Positions 18,090-27,094 of a stretch of 40,587 nt of DNA are shown here, one piece after another. The translations under genes and the position numbers were made by a program. The number at the start of each line of letters is the position of its first letter. Within the stretch, counting starts at the first letter, position 1. The notes under the pieces are model-generated. The model was given only the letters and a program-made list of their open reading frames with translations. It was not told the DNA's origin and made no database searches. Source of the DNA: Bradyrhizobium sp. LTSP885 (lineage in GTDB: Bacteria > Pseudomonadota > Alphaproteobacteria > Rhizobiales > Xanthobacteraceae); contig NZ_JYMT01000024.1 of assembly GCF_000938305.1 (NCBI RefSeq), positions 1 through 40,587 on the forward strand, written 5' to 3'.

Positions 18090-19769
18090 CTAGGTACTGC
18101 TTCCCGCCGCGGTCGCGACCACAGGCAGGACCTCGTGGGCGGCGCGGTCCGGGGTCTCGTCCTTCCAGCGCACCGAGCCGAATGGACGCTCCAGCATGCG
18201 GTGCACCCGCACCGGATCGGGGCCGATATGGAAGTCGATCGCTTTCTGGTGCAGTTCGCGCTCGGACTGGGTCGGCCGGTTGCGCTGGCGCAGATAATCG
18301 AGCCAGGTCGGGCAGTGATAGCGCTCGATCCACAGTTCGGGATCGGCGATGTCGCGCGCGATCGACCAGCCATAGGCGCCGTTGCGCTGACGGCTGAGCT
18401 GCACCTCCTGCATCACATTGTGGAAGGCGCGGGCATTGTCCTGCGCCACGCGGTATTCGATCTCGACCACCAGCGGCCCGCTGCGCCCGGTCAGTTGCAA
18501 CCGCACCTCGGGATCGGCGAGCGTCTCGCTGGCGGCCTCGTTGCGCGCGCCGATCGGCGGCATCCGCAGCCAGATGCCGAGGATGGGCGACAGCAGCATC
18601 AGGCCGGCGGAGATCAGAAGCGCGGTCTCGACGCCGGCGATTTCGGTGATATGGCCCCAGATCCAGCTTCCGATCGCGATGCCGCCGGCGATCGCGGCCT
18701 GGAAGGCCGCCAGCGAGCGGCCCGCCACCCAGCGCGGCGCCGAGAGCTGCACGCCGATATTGAACAGCGCCACGGCGAGCATCCACACCGCGCCGGCGAC
18801 CACCAGTGCAGCCGCCGTGATCACCGGCTCCCTGCTAACAGCGACGGCTGCGATCGCACAGCCCATCGACAGCGCGCAGGCGCGCACCGCCGCCTCGCCG
18901 CTCATGCGGGCGCGCACCTCGCTGATGTTGAGGGCGCCGATCACGGCGCCCATGCCGAAGGCGCCGAGCATGATGCCGTAGGTCTGCGCGCCGCCATGCA
19001 GGAGATCGCGGGCCACCAGCGGCATCAGCGCCGATACCGAGCCGCCGATGATGCCGGTGACCATGGTGCGGGTCAGCACGATCTTGATCGACGGCGAATT
19101 GGTGATGTAGCGCACGCCCGAGACGATGGCGCGGTTCAGCCGCTCGCGCGGCAGCCGCGACGGCTCGCTGACCCGATTCCACAGGAACAGCACCACCAGC
19201 AGCGGCAGATACAGCACGGTGTTGGCCGCGAACGCCGCAACCGCGCCGGCGGATGCGACCACGATGCCGCCGATCGCGGGCCCAAAACTGCGCGCGATGT
19301 TGTAGCTGATGCCGTTGAGCGCGACCGCGGCCGGCAGCGTCTCGGTCGGCACCTGCTCGCTGACCGAGGATTGCCAGGCCGGGCCGAACAGCGCCATGCC
19401 GCTGCCGACCACGAAGCACAGCGCGAGCAGGATATTCGGCGTCACCAGATTGAGCCAGGCCAGTACCGTCAGCGTGGTGGCGCCGGAGAGCGCGATCGCC
19501 AGCGACACCAGCGCGACGATGCGGCGGTCATGCATGTCGGCGATGGCGCCGGCCGGCATCGAGATCAGCATCACCGGCAGCATCAGCGCGGTCTGCACCA
19601 GCGCGACCTTGTCCGCCTGCGCCGTCATCTGCGTCATCGCCCAGGCGGCGCCGACACCCTGAATCAGGATGCCGAGATTGGAGAGCAGGCTGGCGAGCCA
19701 GATCCGTCGGAAGACCGCGTGCCGCAATGGTGCAGTGATACTGTCGGCGCGCTTCGGCGAATCGGTCAT
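18090..19769 (-). CDS. MFS exporter with fused C-terminal domain
   Basis: A 559-residue inner-membrane protein starting MTDSPKRADSI (ATG complementary to 19767-19769). About residues 15-410 form a 12-helix major facilitator of the enterobactin-exporter/DUF894 (MFS_3) type, with ISMPAGAIADMHDRR as the loop 2-3 signature and SFGPAIGGIVVASAG as a helix 5-like motif. A soluble tail of about 130 residues follows (VVEIEYRVAQDNARAF, ELWIERYHCPTWLDYLRQ), resembling an antibiotic-biosynthesis-monooxygenase-like ferredoxin fold that is recurrent in this MFS subfamily. Transported substrate unknown; small-molecule or siderophore efflux is plausible. It is divergent from the Tat-type hydrolase across 138 bp. 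Confidence 0.88.
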   Translation of the reverse strand: MTDSPKRADSITAPLRHAVFRRIWLASLLSNLGILIQGVGAAWAMTQMTAQADKVALVQTALMLPVMLISMPAGAIADMHDRRIVALVSLAIALSGATTLTVLAWLNLVTPNILLALCFVVGSGMALFGPAWQSSVSEQVPTETLPAAVALNGISYNIARSFGPAIGGIVVASAGAVAAFAANTVLYLPLLVVLFLWNRVSEPSRLPRERLNRAIVSGVRYITNSPSIKIVLTRTMVTGIIGGSVSALMPLVARDLLHGGAQTYGIMLGAFGMGAVIGALNISEVRARMSGEAAVRACALSMGCAIAAVAVSREPVITAAALVVAGAVWMLAVALFNIGVQLSAPRWVAGRSLAAFQAAIAGGIAIGSWIWGHITEIAGVETALLISAGLMLLSPILGIWLRMPPIGARNEAASETLADPEVRLQLTGRSGPLVVEIEYRVAQDNARAFHNVMQEVQLSRQRNGAYGWSIARDIADPELWIERYHCPTWLDYLRQRNRPTQSERELHQKAIDFHIGPDPVRVHRMLERPFGSVRWKDETPDRAAHEVLPVVATAAGSST

Positions 19770-19907
19770 ATCCGGTTCCGTTTGGCCTGCTATGGCTGGG
19801 TGATGATTCCGGCTAGACCAACTGATGCCTGCGAAAAGCGGGTGCTGTCCAGCCATTACGCTATGATTGGCCAGCTAAAGCGTTGAAAGAGTTGGGGAAG
19901 GGGACAC

Positions 19908-21269
19908 ATGAAGCTGTCGCGGCGGACGATTTTGCAGGGAGGAGCGGCGCTGTCCTTGCTGGCGGGCCGTTTGGGCACGCCGGCCCTGGCGCAGACGGGG
20001 CCTGCTGCCGATATCCCGCCGATCCTGTTCGTGCACGGCAATGGCGACCACGCGGCGCTCTGGGTCACGACGATCTGGCGGATGGAATCCAACGGCGTGC
20101 CGCGCGATCGGCTGCTCGCGATCAACTTCACCGATCCGCTGGCGCGCACTGACGACAAGGTCGAGCAGGCCAATCGCTCCTCGACCGAGGACGCGCGCCG
20201 CGAGCTCGGCGAGGCGATCAAGGCGTTGAAGCAGTCAACCGGCGCCGCGCGCGTCGCGCTGGTCGGCAATTCGCGCGGCGGCAATGCGATCCGCAATTAT
20301 ATCAAGAACGGCGGTGGCGGCGATGTCAGCCACGCCGTGCTGTGCGGCACGCCCAACCATGGCGTCTATGCCTGGGACGACGGGCTCGGCAACGAGTTCA
20401 ACGGCCGCGGCCCGTTCCTGCGCGGCCTCAACGACGGCGACAGCGAGGTGACGGCAGGCACCGCATTCCTGACGCTGCGTAGCGACGGCCTCGACAAATA
20501 TGCGCAGGCCGACGGCCGCTTCGCCGGCAAGCCGGGCACGCCGACCAACGTCACGTCAGAAGGTCCGGCGCTGAAGGGCGCCACCAATCTGGTGATCGGC
20601 GCGGTCGATCATCGCGAGACCGCGTATCATCCGCGCGCCTTCCGCGAGATCTACAAGTTCATCGCCGGACGCGAGCCGTCGCGGATCGAGATTGTATCAG
20701 AGGCGACCGTGAAGCTGAGTGGCCTCGTCACCGGCACGCCGGGCGGTCTGCAGACCAATCGTCCGGTGTCGGGCGCATCGGTCGATATCTATCATGTGTC
20801 TGATGACACCGGAGAGCGCATCGGCGGACCGGTGCACAGCTCGCAGACCGGCGCCGACGGCCGCTGGGGGCCGGCGCAGGTTGATCCGTCCTGGTCTCTC
20901 GAGATCGTGCTGACCTCGCCGGGCGCGGTGACGACGCATTTTTATCGCTCGCCGTTTCCGCGCTCGTCGGACATCGTGCATTTGCGCGCAGCACGTCCGC
21001 TCGCAGCAGCCGATGCCGGCGCGGGCGCTGTCGTCCTGATGTCGCGGCCGCGCGGCTATTTCGGCCTGCCGCGCGATGTCGTGCTGTTCGACGGCAAGGA
21101 GCCTGATGACGTGAAGCCGGGCGTGCCGACGGACGCGGTGACGACGTTGCGGCTCCCAGCGGCCGAGATCGGCCGTCCGGTGGTCGGCATCTTCAACCAG
21201 GAGCGGATCGTGGCGCGCGCCTGGCCGGCATCGGAAAACCGGATTGCGGTCGCCGAGCTGACTTATTAG
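19908..21269 (+). CDS. Tat-exported alpha/beta hydrolase with C-terminal beta domain
   Basis: A 453-residue protein beginning MKLSRRTILQGGAALSLLAG, a twin-arginine signal (SRRTIL) with predicted cleavage after ALAQ. Residues about 35-255 are a lipase-like hydrolase: ILFVHGNGDHAALW (oxyanion region), VGNSRGGNAI (nucleophile Ser in G-x-S-x-G) and AVDHRETAYHP near the end of the fold, with the likely catalytic His. Residues 260-453 form a beta-rich module of unknown role (KLSGLVTGTPGG, PVSGASVDIYHV), perhaps an Ig or carboxypeptidase-regulatory-like fold. Substrate unknown; triacylglycerol or polyhydroxyalkanoate-like esters are possible. A cytochrome P450 follows 57 bp later on the same strand. 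Confidence 0.85.
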   Translation: MKLSRRTILQGGAALSLLAGRLGTPALAQTGPAADIPPILFVHGNGDHAALWVTTIWRMESNGVPRDRLLAINFTDPLARTDDKVEQANRSSTEDARRELGEAIKALKQSTGAARVALVGNSRGGNAIRNYIKNGGGGDVSHAVLCGTPNHGVYAWDDGLGNEFNGRGPFLRGLNDGDSEVTAGTAFLTLRSDGLDKYAQADGRFAGKPGTPTNVTSEGPALKGATNLVIGAVDHRETAYHPRAFREIYKFIAGREPSRIEIVSEATVKLSGLVTGTPGGLQTNRPVSGASVDIYHVSDDTGERIGGPVHSSQTGADGRWGPAQVDPSWSLEIVLTSPGAVTTHFYRSPFPRSSDIVHLRAARPLAAADAGAGAVVLMSRPRGYFGLPRDVVLFDGKEPDDVKPGVPTDAVTTLRLPAAEIGRPVVGIFNQERIVARAWPASENRIAVAELTY

Positions 21270-21326
21270 GTCTTATACAGGTTCGCGTGCCTGAATTCGT
21301 TGTCGCGAGAGGCTGGAGCAAAAGCC

Positions 21327-22712
21327 ATGAGCATCGCCGAAGTCTACGACACGACAGTCACGCGGCCGCCTTTGGTGCCGCCGACCCCTCCGCGCGCGCC
21401 CGACGACATGACCGCGTTCGGGCGAATGCGGGCGATGCGCAACTCTCCGATCGAGACCTGGGGCCGGCGCGCCTACGAGGAAGACATCATCCAGGGCCGC
21501 TTCCTCGGCCACTCCAGCTTCATCCTCAACACGCCGGATGCGATCCGGCATGTGCTGGTCGACAATTACGAGAATTACACCCGCACGGCCGCCGGCATCC
21601 GCGTGCTGCGTCCGATGCTCGGCGAGGGGCTGCTGATCGCCGAGGGCCGTGCCTGGAAGCATCAGCGCCGCACGCTGGCGCCGGCCTTCACGCCGCGCGC
21701 GGTGACGACGCTGGTGCCTTACATGATCGCGGCGACCGACGAGACGATTGCCAAGCTGAAATCCGCGAGCAGCGGCCCCGTCGATCTGCGCGAGGCGATG
21801 CAGCGGATGACCTTGGAGATCGCCGGCCGCACCATGTTTTCGTTCGGCATGGAGCGCCACGGCGCAGCCTTGCGCGACTTCGTGATGGAGTATGGCGGGA
21901 CGCTGGCGCGGCCGAGCATCCTCGACCTCGTCCTGCCGCTCGGCTGGCCGACCCCGCATGATTTCCGTCGCGCCCGCTTCCGCAAGCGCTGGACCGCGTT
22001 CGTCGGCCAGCTGATGGCCGAGCGCCGCGCCGCCGGCAAGAACGATGGCGCACCGGCCCGCGATCTGTTCGATCTGATGGGCGACGCGCGCGACCCCGAG
22101 ACCGGCGAGGCCTTCACCGACGCCCAGCTCGGCGATCAGATCGCGACCATGATCCTGGCCGGACACGAGACGACGGCGACGGCGCTGTTCTGGGCGCTCT
22201 ATCTGCTGGCGCTGGATCCGGCGACCCAGGAACAGCTGGCGGCCGAAGTGAAAAGCGTGGCAGCAGCTGGCGCGCTCGACATCGAGAAGCTGAAATTCAC
22301 CCGCGCCGTGATGGACGAGACGATGCGGCTCTATCCGCCGGCGTTTTTGATTGCGCGCGCGGCTGCTGGTTCCGACACGATCGCCGGCCGTCCGGTCAGG
22401 AAGCATGACGTAATCCTGATCGCGCCATGGCTGCTGCACCGGCATGAAAAGCTGTGGCGCGAGCCGAACGCGTTCGTGCCGGCACGGTTCATGACGGGGA
22501 CGCCGCCCGATCGTTTCGCCTATCTGCCGTTCGGCGTCGGCGCGCGCGTCTGCATCGGTGCGCATTTCGCGCTCGTCGAGGCGACGCTGGCGCTGGCGAA
22601 GCTGATCGGCGCGTTCCGCGTCGCACTGGTAGACAAGGATCCGGTGATCCCGATCGGTGTGGTGACGACGCAGCCCAACCGTTCGCCGATGTTTGCGATC
22701 ACGCCGCGGTAA
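21327..22712 (+). CDS. cytochrome P450
   Basis: A soluble 461-residue heme-thiolate monooxygenase. The I-helix oxygen-activation motif is AGHETTATALFW, the ExxR motif lies in MDETMRLYPP, and the heme-binding loop is FGVGARVCIG with the axial Cys about residue 408. I chose the ATG at 21327, which has GGAG 8 bp upstream, over an in-frame start at 21300. Substrate cannot be read from sequence; the organisation resembles bacterial P450s that act on fatty acids or terpenoids. No ferredoxin or reductase gene is adjacent, so electrons must come from elsewhere. The neighbouring exported hydrolase may or may not be functionally linked. Confidence 0.95.
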   Translation: MSIAEVYDTTVTRPPLVPPTPPRAPDDMTAFGRMRAMRNSPIETWGRRAYEEDIIQGRFLGHSSFILNTPDAIRHVLVDNYENYTRTAAGIRVLRPMLGEGLLIAEGRAWKHQRRTLAPAFTPRAVTTLVPYMIAATDETIAKLKSASSGPVDLREAMQRMTLEIAGRTMFSFGMERHGAALRDFVMEYGGTLARPSILDLVLPLGWPTPHDFRRARFRKRWTAFVGQLMAERRAAGKNDGAPARDLFDLMGDARDPETGEAFTDAQLGDQIATMILAGHETTATALFWALYLLALDPATQEQLAAEVKSVAAAGALDIEKLKFTRAVMDETMRLYPPAFLIARAAAGSDTIAGRPVRKHDVILIAPWLLHRHEKLWREPNAFVPARFMTGTPPDRFAYLPFGVGARVCIGAHFALVEATLALAKLIGAFRVALVDKDPVIPIGVVTTQPNRSPMFAITPR

Positions 22713-22781
22713 TTGAGCCTCGGTGAGCCTCGGTACCTGGGGCTTGCGCCTTGGCGCGGCCCACCTCATCTTAGGTCCCTC

Positions 22782-24191
22782 ATGAGCGACGTGCAGGCAC
22801 AGTTTTCAGTATTGCGGCAGACCACGGATCCCGCGGTCGCCGACGCCATCGTGCAGTTGATCGAGAAGGGCGAGGACCACGAACTCAACCGGGTCAATGC
22901 GCTGGATTTCTCCAAGCGCACCGGGCTCGGTGAGGAGCAGGTGATTTCCGGCTTCCTGCATGCCTCGCGGCTCGGCCTGTTCGAATTGACATGGAATGTG
23001 CTCTGCCCCGGCTGCAGCGGCGTGCTCGATGCGCATTCGACGCTGAAATCGCTGCGCAATGACGACTATCAGTGCGGCCTCTGCGCCTGCGGCTACGAGG
23101 CCTCCGTCGACGAGCAGGTCGAGGTCGCCTTCACCGTGAGTCCGCGCGTCCGCCGCATCGCGGCGCACGATCCGAACACGCTGCCGATCTGGGATTATTT
23201 CAAGCAGATCTTCTGGAGCTCCGGCGTCGACTTCAACAAGGAGTCCTTCGAGGAGCTTTCCGATCAGGTCGTGCTGGATGCGCTCGAGCTCCCGGCCGGC
23301 GAGAAGGCGGTGCTGTCGCTGCAACTCCCGAAAGAATTCATCATCGTGTTCGAGCCGGTGACGCATTCGGCACACTTCATCGACGTTCAGGGCGAACCGA
23401 CCAAGGACCGTCAGCATTTGTCGCTGATGTACAACAAGGTTCATGCGCCGACCGGCAACATGACCCTGCGGCCCGGTCCGCTGCGGCTGTCGCTCGACAA
23501 CCAGGCCGGCGTTCGGGTGTTGCCGTCGGTGTTCGTCGCCGCCGAGGCATTGCATCATCTGATCGGCAAGCGAAAGCCGTTCCTGACGGCGAAACGCATC
23601 CTGAGCAACCAGACGTTCCGCGACGTCTACAAGGCCGACAATCTCACGCTCGATCAGCGGCTCAAGATCACCTCGCTGACCTTCCTGTTCACGGATTTGA
23701 AGGGCTCCACCGCGCTGTACGAACGCGTCGGCGACCTCGCCGCCTTCGATCTTGTGCGCGCGCATTTCCACGCATTGCTCGATATCATCGCGTCCGAGCG
23801 TGGGGCGGTGGTGAAGACGATCGGTGACGCCGTGATGGCGACTTTCGTCCGTCCCGAACACGCGCTGGCCGCGGGCCTGCGCATGCGCACGGCGATGAAG
23901 ACACTCAACGACGAGCGCGGCAAGGAGGATCTGGTCGTCAAGATCGGCATCCACGAGGGACCCTGCCTTGCGGTGATGCTGAACGAGCGGCAGGACTATT
24001 TTGGCCAGACCGTGAATATCGCGGCAAGGGTGCAGAGCCTGTCGACGTCGCAGGAAATCCACCTCACCCAGCCGGTGATGGAATCGGCGGAGGTTGCCGG
24101 CATTCTGGATCGCGCGTCGATCAGGCCGATCCAGAAGGAAGCGGCGTTGCGCGGCATTGCCGACAAGCTCGTGGTGTACGAGATACCGTGA
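22782..24191 (+). CDS. class III adenylate/guanylate cyclase with N-terminal regulatory region
   Basis: A 469-residue protein from ATG 22782. The N-terminal ~300 residues (DUF5939-like) contain a Cys4 motif: CPGC at about residue 75 and CGLC about 32 residues later, looking like a zinc ribbon. The C-terminal cyclase domain carries the metal Asp in FLFTDLKGS, the substrate-selecting lysine and second metal Asp in VKTIGDAVMATF, and the transition-state Asn and Arg in FGQTVNIAARV. All catalytic residues are present in one chain, so it should work as a homodimer. The Lys favours ATP, giving cAMP. There are no membrane helices. The signal sensed is unknown; the zinc ribbon is a candidate input. 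Confidence 0.92.
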   Translation: MSDVQAQFSVLRQTTDPAVADAIVQLIEKGEDHELNRVNALDFSKRTGLGEEQVISGFLHASRLGLFELTWNVLCPGCSGVLDAHSTLKSLRNDDYQCGLCACGYEASVDEQVEVAFTVSPRVRRIAAHDPNTLPIWDYFKQIFWSSGVDFNKESFEELSDQVVLDALELPAGEKAVLSLQLPKEFIIVFEPVTHSAHFIDVQGEPTKDRQHLSLMYNKVHAPTGNMTLRPGPLRLSLDNQAGVRVLPSVFVAAEALHHLIGKRKPFLTAKRILSNQTFRDVYKADNLTLDQRLKITSLTFLFTDLKGSTALYERVGDLAAFDLVRAHFHALLDIIASERGAVVKTIGDAVMATFVRPEHALAAGLRMRTAMKTLNDERGKEDLVVKIGIHEGPCLAVMLNERQDYFGQTVNIAARVQSLSTSQEIHLTQPVMESAEVAGILDRASIRPIQKEAALRGIADKLVVYEIP

Positions 24192-24202
24192 TCCAGTACT
24201 CC

Positions 24203-24306
24203 GTCATTCCGGGGCGATGCGAAAGCATCGAACTATGGTGCGCAATTGCGCACCTGAGAATCTCGAGATTCCGGGTCTGGTCCTAACGGACCATCCCGGA
24301 ATGACG
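24203..24306. repeat. dispersed ~104-bp palindromic repeat, copy A
   Basis: It starts GTCATTCCGGGGC and ends CATCCCGGAATGACG, so its ends are inverted copies of one another. The interior includes GGTGCGCAATTGCGCACC (near-perfect hairpin) and GGGTCTGGTCC-TAACGG-ACC. It matches copy B (29849-29950) over nearly its whole length. It lies between the cyclase and TerB-like genes. Confidence 0.9.
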
Positions 24307-24416
24307 CGTTGATAGATTGCCGAAACGTAATGCGCGTGCCGGAACCACCGCCGATTGCGCCGGTTCTGTTTCCACGCCATATAGCTTGCAACAGGCTTCA
24401 TTCGACAGAGAGAGCA

Positions 24417-24920
24417 ATGCTCGACGGACTTCGCCAATTCATTGCCGATATCGTCTCATCAGACGCGCAGGCTGACCGGACCTTCGGCGATAGCGATTAT
24501 CGTCTCGCTGCGACCGCGCTGCTGGTCCACGTCGTGTCGCTGGACGGCGAGCCGACGGCGGTCGAGACGCGTAAATTGCACAGCCTGATCGAGAGCCGTT
24601 TCCAGCTCGATCCCGGCACGGCCGACAGGCTGATCGCGTCGGCGATGCGGGTCGAGGGCGAGGCCGTCGATCTCTATCACTTTACCAGCGTGATCATGCG
24701 CTCGGTGGACGAGGAAGGACGGCTGCGCATCGTCGAGATGATGTGGGAGCTGGTCTATGCCGACGGCCAGGTCAGCGAGTTCGAGGACAATGTGGTCTGG
24801 CGTGCCGCCGATCTGCTCGGCATTTCCTCGCGCGACCGCATCGATCTCAAGCACCGTGTCGCCGAGAAGCAGGCGGCGCTGCCCAAGGGGCCCTGGGGCA
24901 CGGCCGACGCGGCAATCTGA
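24417..24920 (+). CDS. TerB-like helical protein
   Basis: A 167-residue cytoplasmic all-helical protein starting MLDGLRQFIADIV at ATG 24417. Two acidic helix-loop segments match the TerB/DjlA-N pattern: VVSLDGEPTAVETRKL and YADGQVSEFEDNVVW, each with Asp/Glu that could bind metal. TerB domains are known from tellurite-resistance operons, but single-domain chromosomal copies such as this have no proven role. No other ter genes are nearby. Length and motif spacing are normal for the family. Confidence 0.88.
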   Translation: MLDGLRQFIADIVSSDAQADRTFGDSDYRLAATALLVHVVSLDGEPTAVETRKLHSLIESRFQLDPGTADRLIASAMRVEGEAVDLYHFTSVIMRSVDEEGRLRIVEMMWELVYADGQVSEFEDNVVWRAADLLGISSRDRIDLKHRVAEKQAALPKGPWGTADAAI

Positions 24921-24944
24921 CACGCCTGCCGTGCAAGCGCGGCC

Positions 24945-25049
24945 TAGAGCTATTTCCGTTCCGATGGAATCGGAACGGAGCTCCAGATTCTTGTCTTGAC
25001 GCGTTTTCTTCACGCGAACCGGCACCCACTTCGCTCGAAAACGCTCTCG
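24945..25049. repeat. palindromic intergenic element with two hairpins
   Basis: The stretch TAGAGC...GCTCTCG contains a hairpin TTCCGTTCCGATGGAATCGGAA and a second, GACGCGTTTTCTTCACGCG, followed by the segment CCACTTCGCTCGAAAACGC. I recognise it as a widespread Rhizobiales intergenic repeat from memory. Only this copy is in the window. The rest of the 338-bp spacer before the SDR gene shows no gene. Confidence 0.7.
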
Positions 25050-25258
25050 TCGCGCCAGCATCCCGGATGACCAAATTTTAATGTGCGGTGCGATCTGCTG
25101 CCATCGTGGGCGATGCGCCTGAAAATCTGGCGTTTCACCTCGAAATCTGCGCGCCGCCGCCTGTCGACAAGCTTACGGGTGGCTTGCATCCCACCGCTTG
25201 CCTATGCTCTCGTCGCCGCCGTTCGAGACCTCTGGAATTTGCAATAAGAGTTTGAATC

Positions 25259-26038
25259 GTGACCGAGCGTGTGACGCTGATAACCGGGGCATCGGCGGGC
25301 ATAGGCTCCGAACTGGCGCGCGTTTTTGCAGCGAACGGTCACCGTGTGGCGCTGGTGGCGCGGCGTGCCGATCGTCTCAAGGAGCTGGCCGACGAGCTCG
25401 CCGGCAAGGGCGGCGCGGCGCCGATCGTGATTCCCTGCGATCTCCAGGAGATCGATGCCGGCGACAAGATCGCGGCGGCTCTGGCTGAGGCCGGCGTCGA
25501 GGTCGAATATCTCGTCAACAATGCCGGTTTTGGCGTGTTCGGCCTCGCCGTCAAGCGCGACCGTGCCGAACAGCTCAACATCATCGCGGTCAACATCCGG
25601 GCATTGACCGATCTGTCGCTGCGCTTTGCCGATCAGCTGATCCGCAATCAGGGCGGCATCCTCAATCTCGGCTCGATCGCCGGCTTCCTGCCGGGGCCCG
25701 GCATGGCCGTCTACTACGCCAGCAAGGCCTATGTGCTGTCGTTCTCCGAAGCGCTGCGCTGCGAGCTGGCCCCGCAGGGCGTCCGCGTCACCGTGGTGTG
25801 CCCCGGCCCCGTGCCGTCGGAATTCCAGGCGCGCGCCGGCTTCTCGCCCGGCTTCGATTCCGCCATTCTCGACGTTCCACCGGCCGAGGTCGCTCGCCAG
25901 GCCTATCGCGGGCTGATGGCCAACAAGCGCGCCGTATTGCCCGGCGCCTTCATCAAGATGGTGCCGTTCCTGCTCCGCCTGTTCCCGCGCTCCTTCATCC
26001 TGACCGCGGTCGGCGGATTTCAGCTCCGCAAGCGCTAA
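25259..26038 (+). CDS. short-chain dehydrogenase/reductase
   Basis: A 259-residue classical SDR starting at a GTG. It has the nucleotide-binding TGASAGIGSELA, the structural LVNNAGFGVFG, the catalytic Ser in NLGSIAGFLPGPGM, and the YYASK catalytic Tyr-Lys pair. The tail (FIKMVPFLLRLFPRSFIL) is hydrophobic and may associate with the membrane or bind a lipid, a feature of the YqjQ/DltE-like SDR group. Substrate unknown. Preferred cofactor NADP(H) is suggested by VARRADRL after strand 2. Confidence 0.92.
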   Translation: MTERVTLITGASAGIGSELARVFAANGHRVALVARRADRLKELADELAGKGGAAPIVIPCDLQEIDAGDKIAAALAEAGVEVEYLVNNAGFGVFGLAVKRDRAEQLNIIAVNIRALTDLSLRFADQLIRNQGGILNLGSIAGFLPGPGMAVYYASKAYVLSFSEALRCELAPQGVRVTVVCPGPVPSEFQARAGFSPGFDSAILDVPPAEVARQAYRGLMANKRAVLPGAFIKMVPFLLRLFPRSFILTAVGGFQLRKR

Positions 26039-26170
26039 TCCATCGTCAATAAAGCCTATTCTGGCCCGCGACTTGCTTCGAAGGCTGGGCGGGTGTGCGC
26101 CAGCTCACGCGATATTAAGAATTACTTAGCTATCATCTCGCCCGACGTGCCGAATATCGAAGCAAGGACG

Positions 26171-26974
26171 ATGTTGTTCCGGTCGGACCAAGCCAGTGCC
26201 GTGGTGCCCTTCGCGAGCCGAAGGCCGGCTGCGGCCACGCCTTCGGATCCGGTCCTGAAGCGCCCGGTGCTGATCGTGATGCACCAGGAGACGTCGACTC
26301 CCGGGCGGATCGGAAATTCCCTGCACGCGCTCGGCTATCCCCTCGACATCCGCCGCCCGCGCTTCGGCGACGCACTGCCTGACACACTCGACAATCATGC
26401 GGGCGCGGTGATCTTCGGCGGCCCAATGAGTGCCAACGACCCCGATGACTATTTGCGGCGCGAGATCGACTGGATCGCGATTCCGTTGCGCGAGCAGCGG
26501 CCGTTCCTGGGCATCTGCCTGGGCGCCCAGATGCTGGCGCGGCAACTCGGTGCGACGGTGGCCCCACACGCAGAAGGCCGCGTCGAAGTCGGCTATTATC
26601 CGATCAGGCCGACCGAAGCCGGTCGCGCGCTCTGCCCGGATTGGCCGGCGCGCGTCTATCACTGGCATGGCGAGGGGTTTCAGTTGCCTGACGGCGCCGA
26701 GCTGCTCGCCCAGGGCGACGACTTCCCGATGCAGGCGTTCCGGTCCGGTAACGCCTTCGGCCTGCAGTTTCATCCCGACGTGACCTACGCGATGATGCAT
26801 CGCTGGACCACGCGCGGTTGCGTGCGGATGGATCAACCGGGCGCGCAGCCGCGTCATCTGCACTTCGCCGAACGCGCCGTGCACGATGCCGCCGAGCGCG
26901 CCTGGCTGAAGCATTTCCTCGACGGTTGGATCGCGCAAACGCCGCGCGAGGTGATGCTGCAGGCGGCTGAATAG
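26171..26974 (+). CDS. class I glutamine-amidotransferase-like protein
   Basis: A 267-residue stand-alone GATase1-fold protein. The nucleophile elbow is LGICLGAQML (Cys about 116), preceded by FGGPMSAND, and the catalytic His is in LQFHPDVTYA (about 201). The third triad residue, usually Glu in an HPE motif, is Asp here (HPD). The N-terminal ~30 residues (VVPFASRRPAAATPSDP) are a family-atypical low-complexity lead. I chose the ATG at 26171; an in-frame GTG at 26093 would add 26 residues. Substrate unknown; relatives are annotated as GMP-synthase-like or gamma-glutamyl hydrolases. Confidence 0.85.
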   Translation: MLFRSDQASAVVPFASRRPAAATPSDPVLKRPVLIVMHQETSTPGRIGNSLHALGYPLDIRRPRFGDALPDTLDNHAGAVIFGGPMSANDPDDYLRREIDWIAIPLREQRPFLGICLGAQMLARQLGATVAPHAEGRVEVGYYPIRPTEAGRALCPDWPARVYHWHGEGFQLPDGAELLAQGDDFPMQAFRSGNAFGLQFHPDVTYAMMHRWTTRGCVRMDQPGAQPRHLHFAERAVHDAAERAWLKHFLDGWIAQTPREVMLQAAE

Positions 26975-27094
26975 CCGCCACGCGGAATTTTCGCGAGGCT
27001 TCTCATTTTCATTGTTGTGTTAGTGTCGCGGCAACTGCCGCGCGCGGCCGCATGGTCGCGCGAAGTCATAACAACAAGGCAAAGGGAGATCGCC

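Noticed and set aside
18135..19886. Long plus-strand frame opposite the MFS exporter
   Set aside because: Shadow of a clearly coding membrane protein; composition is dominated by R, H, Q, D.
21273..22769. 498-codon minus-strand frame opposite the P450
   Set aside because: Antisense to a P450 with complete motifs; no plausible start signal.
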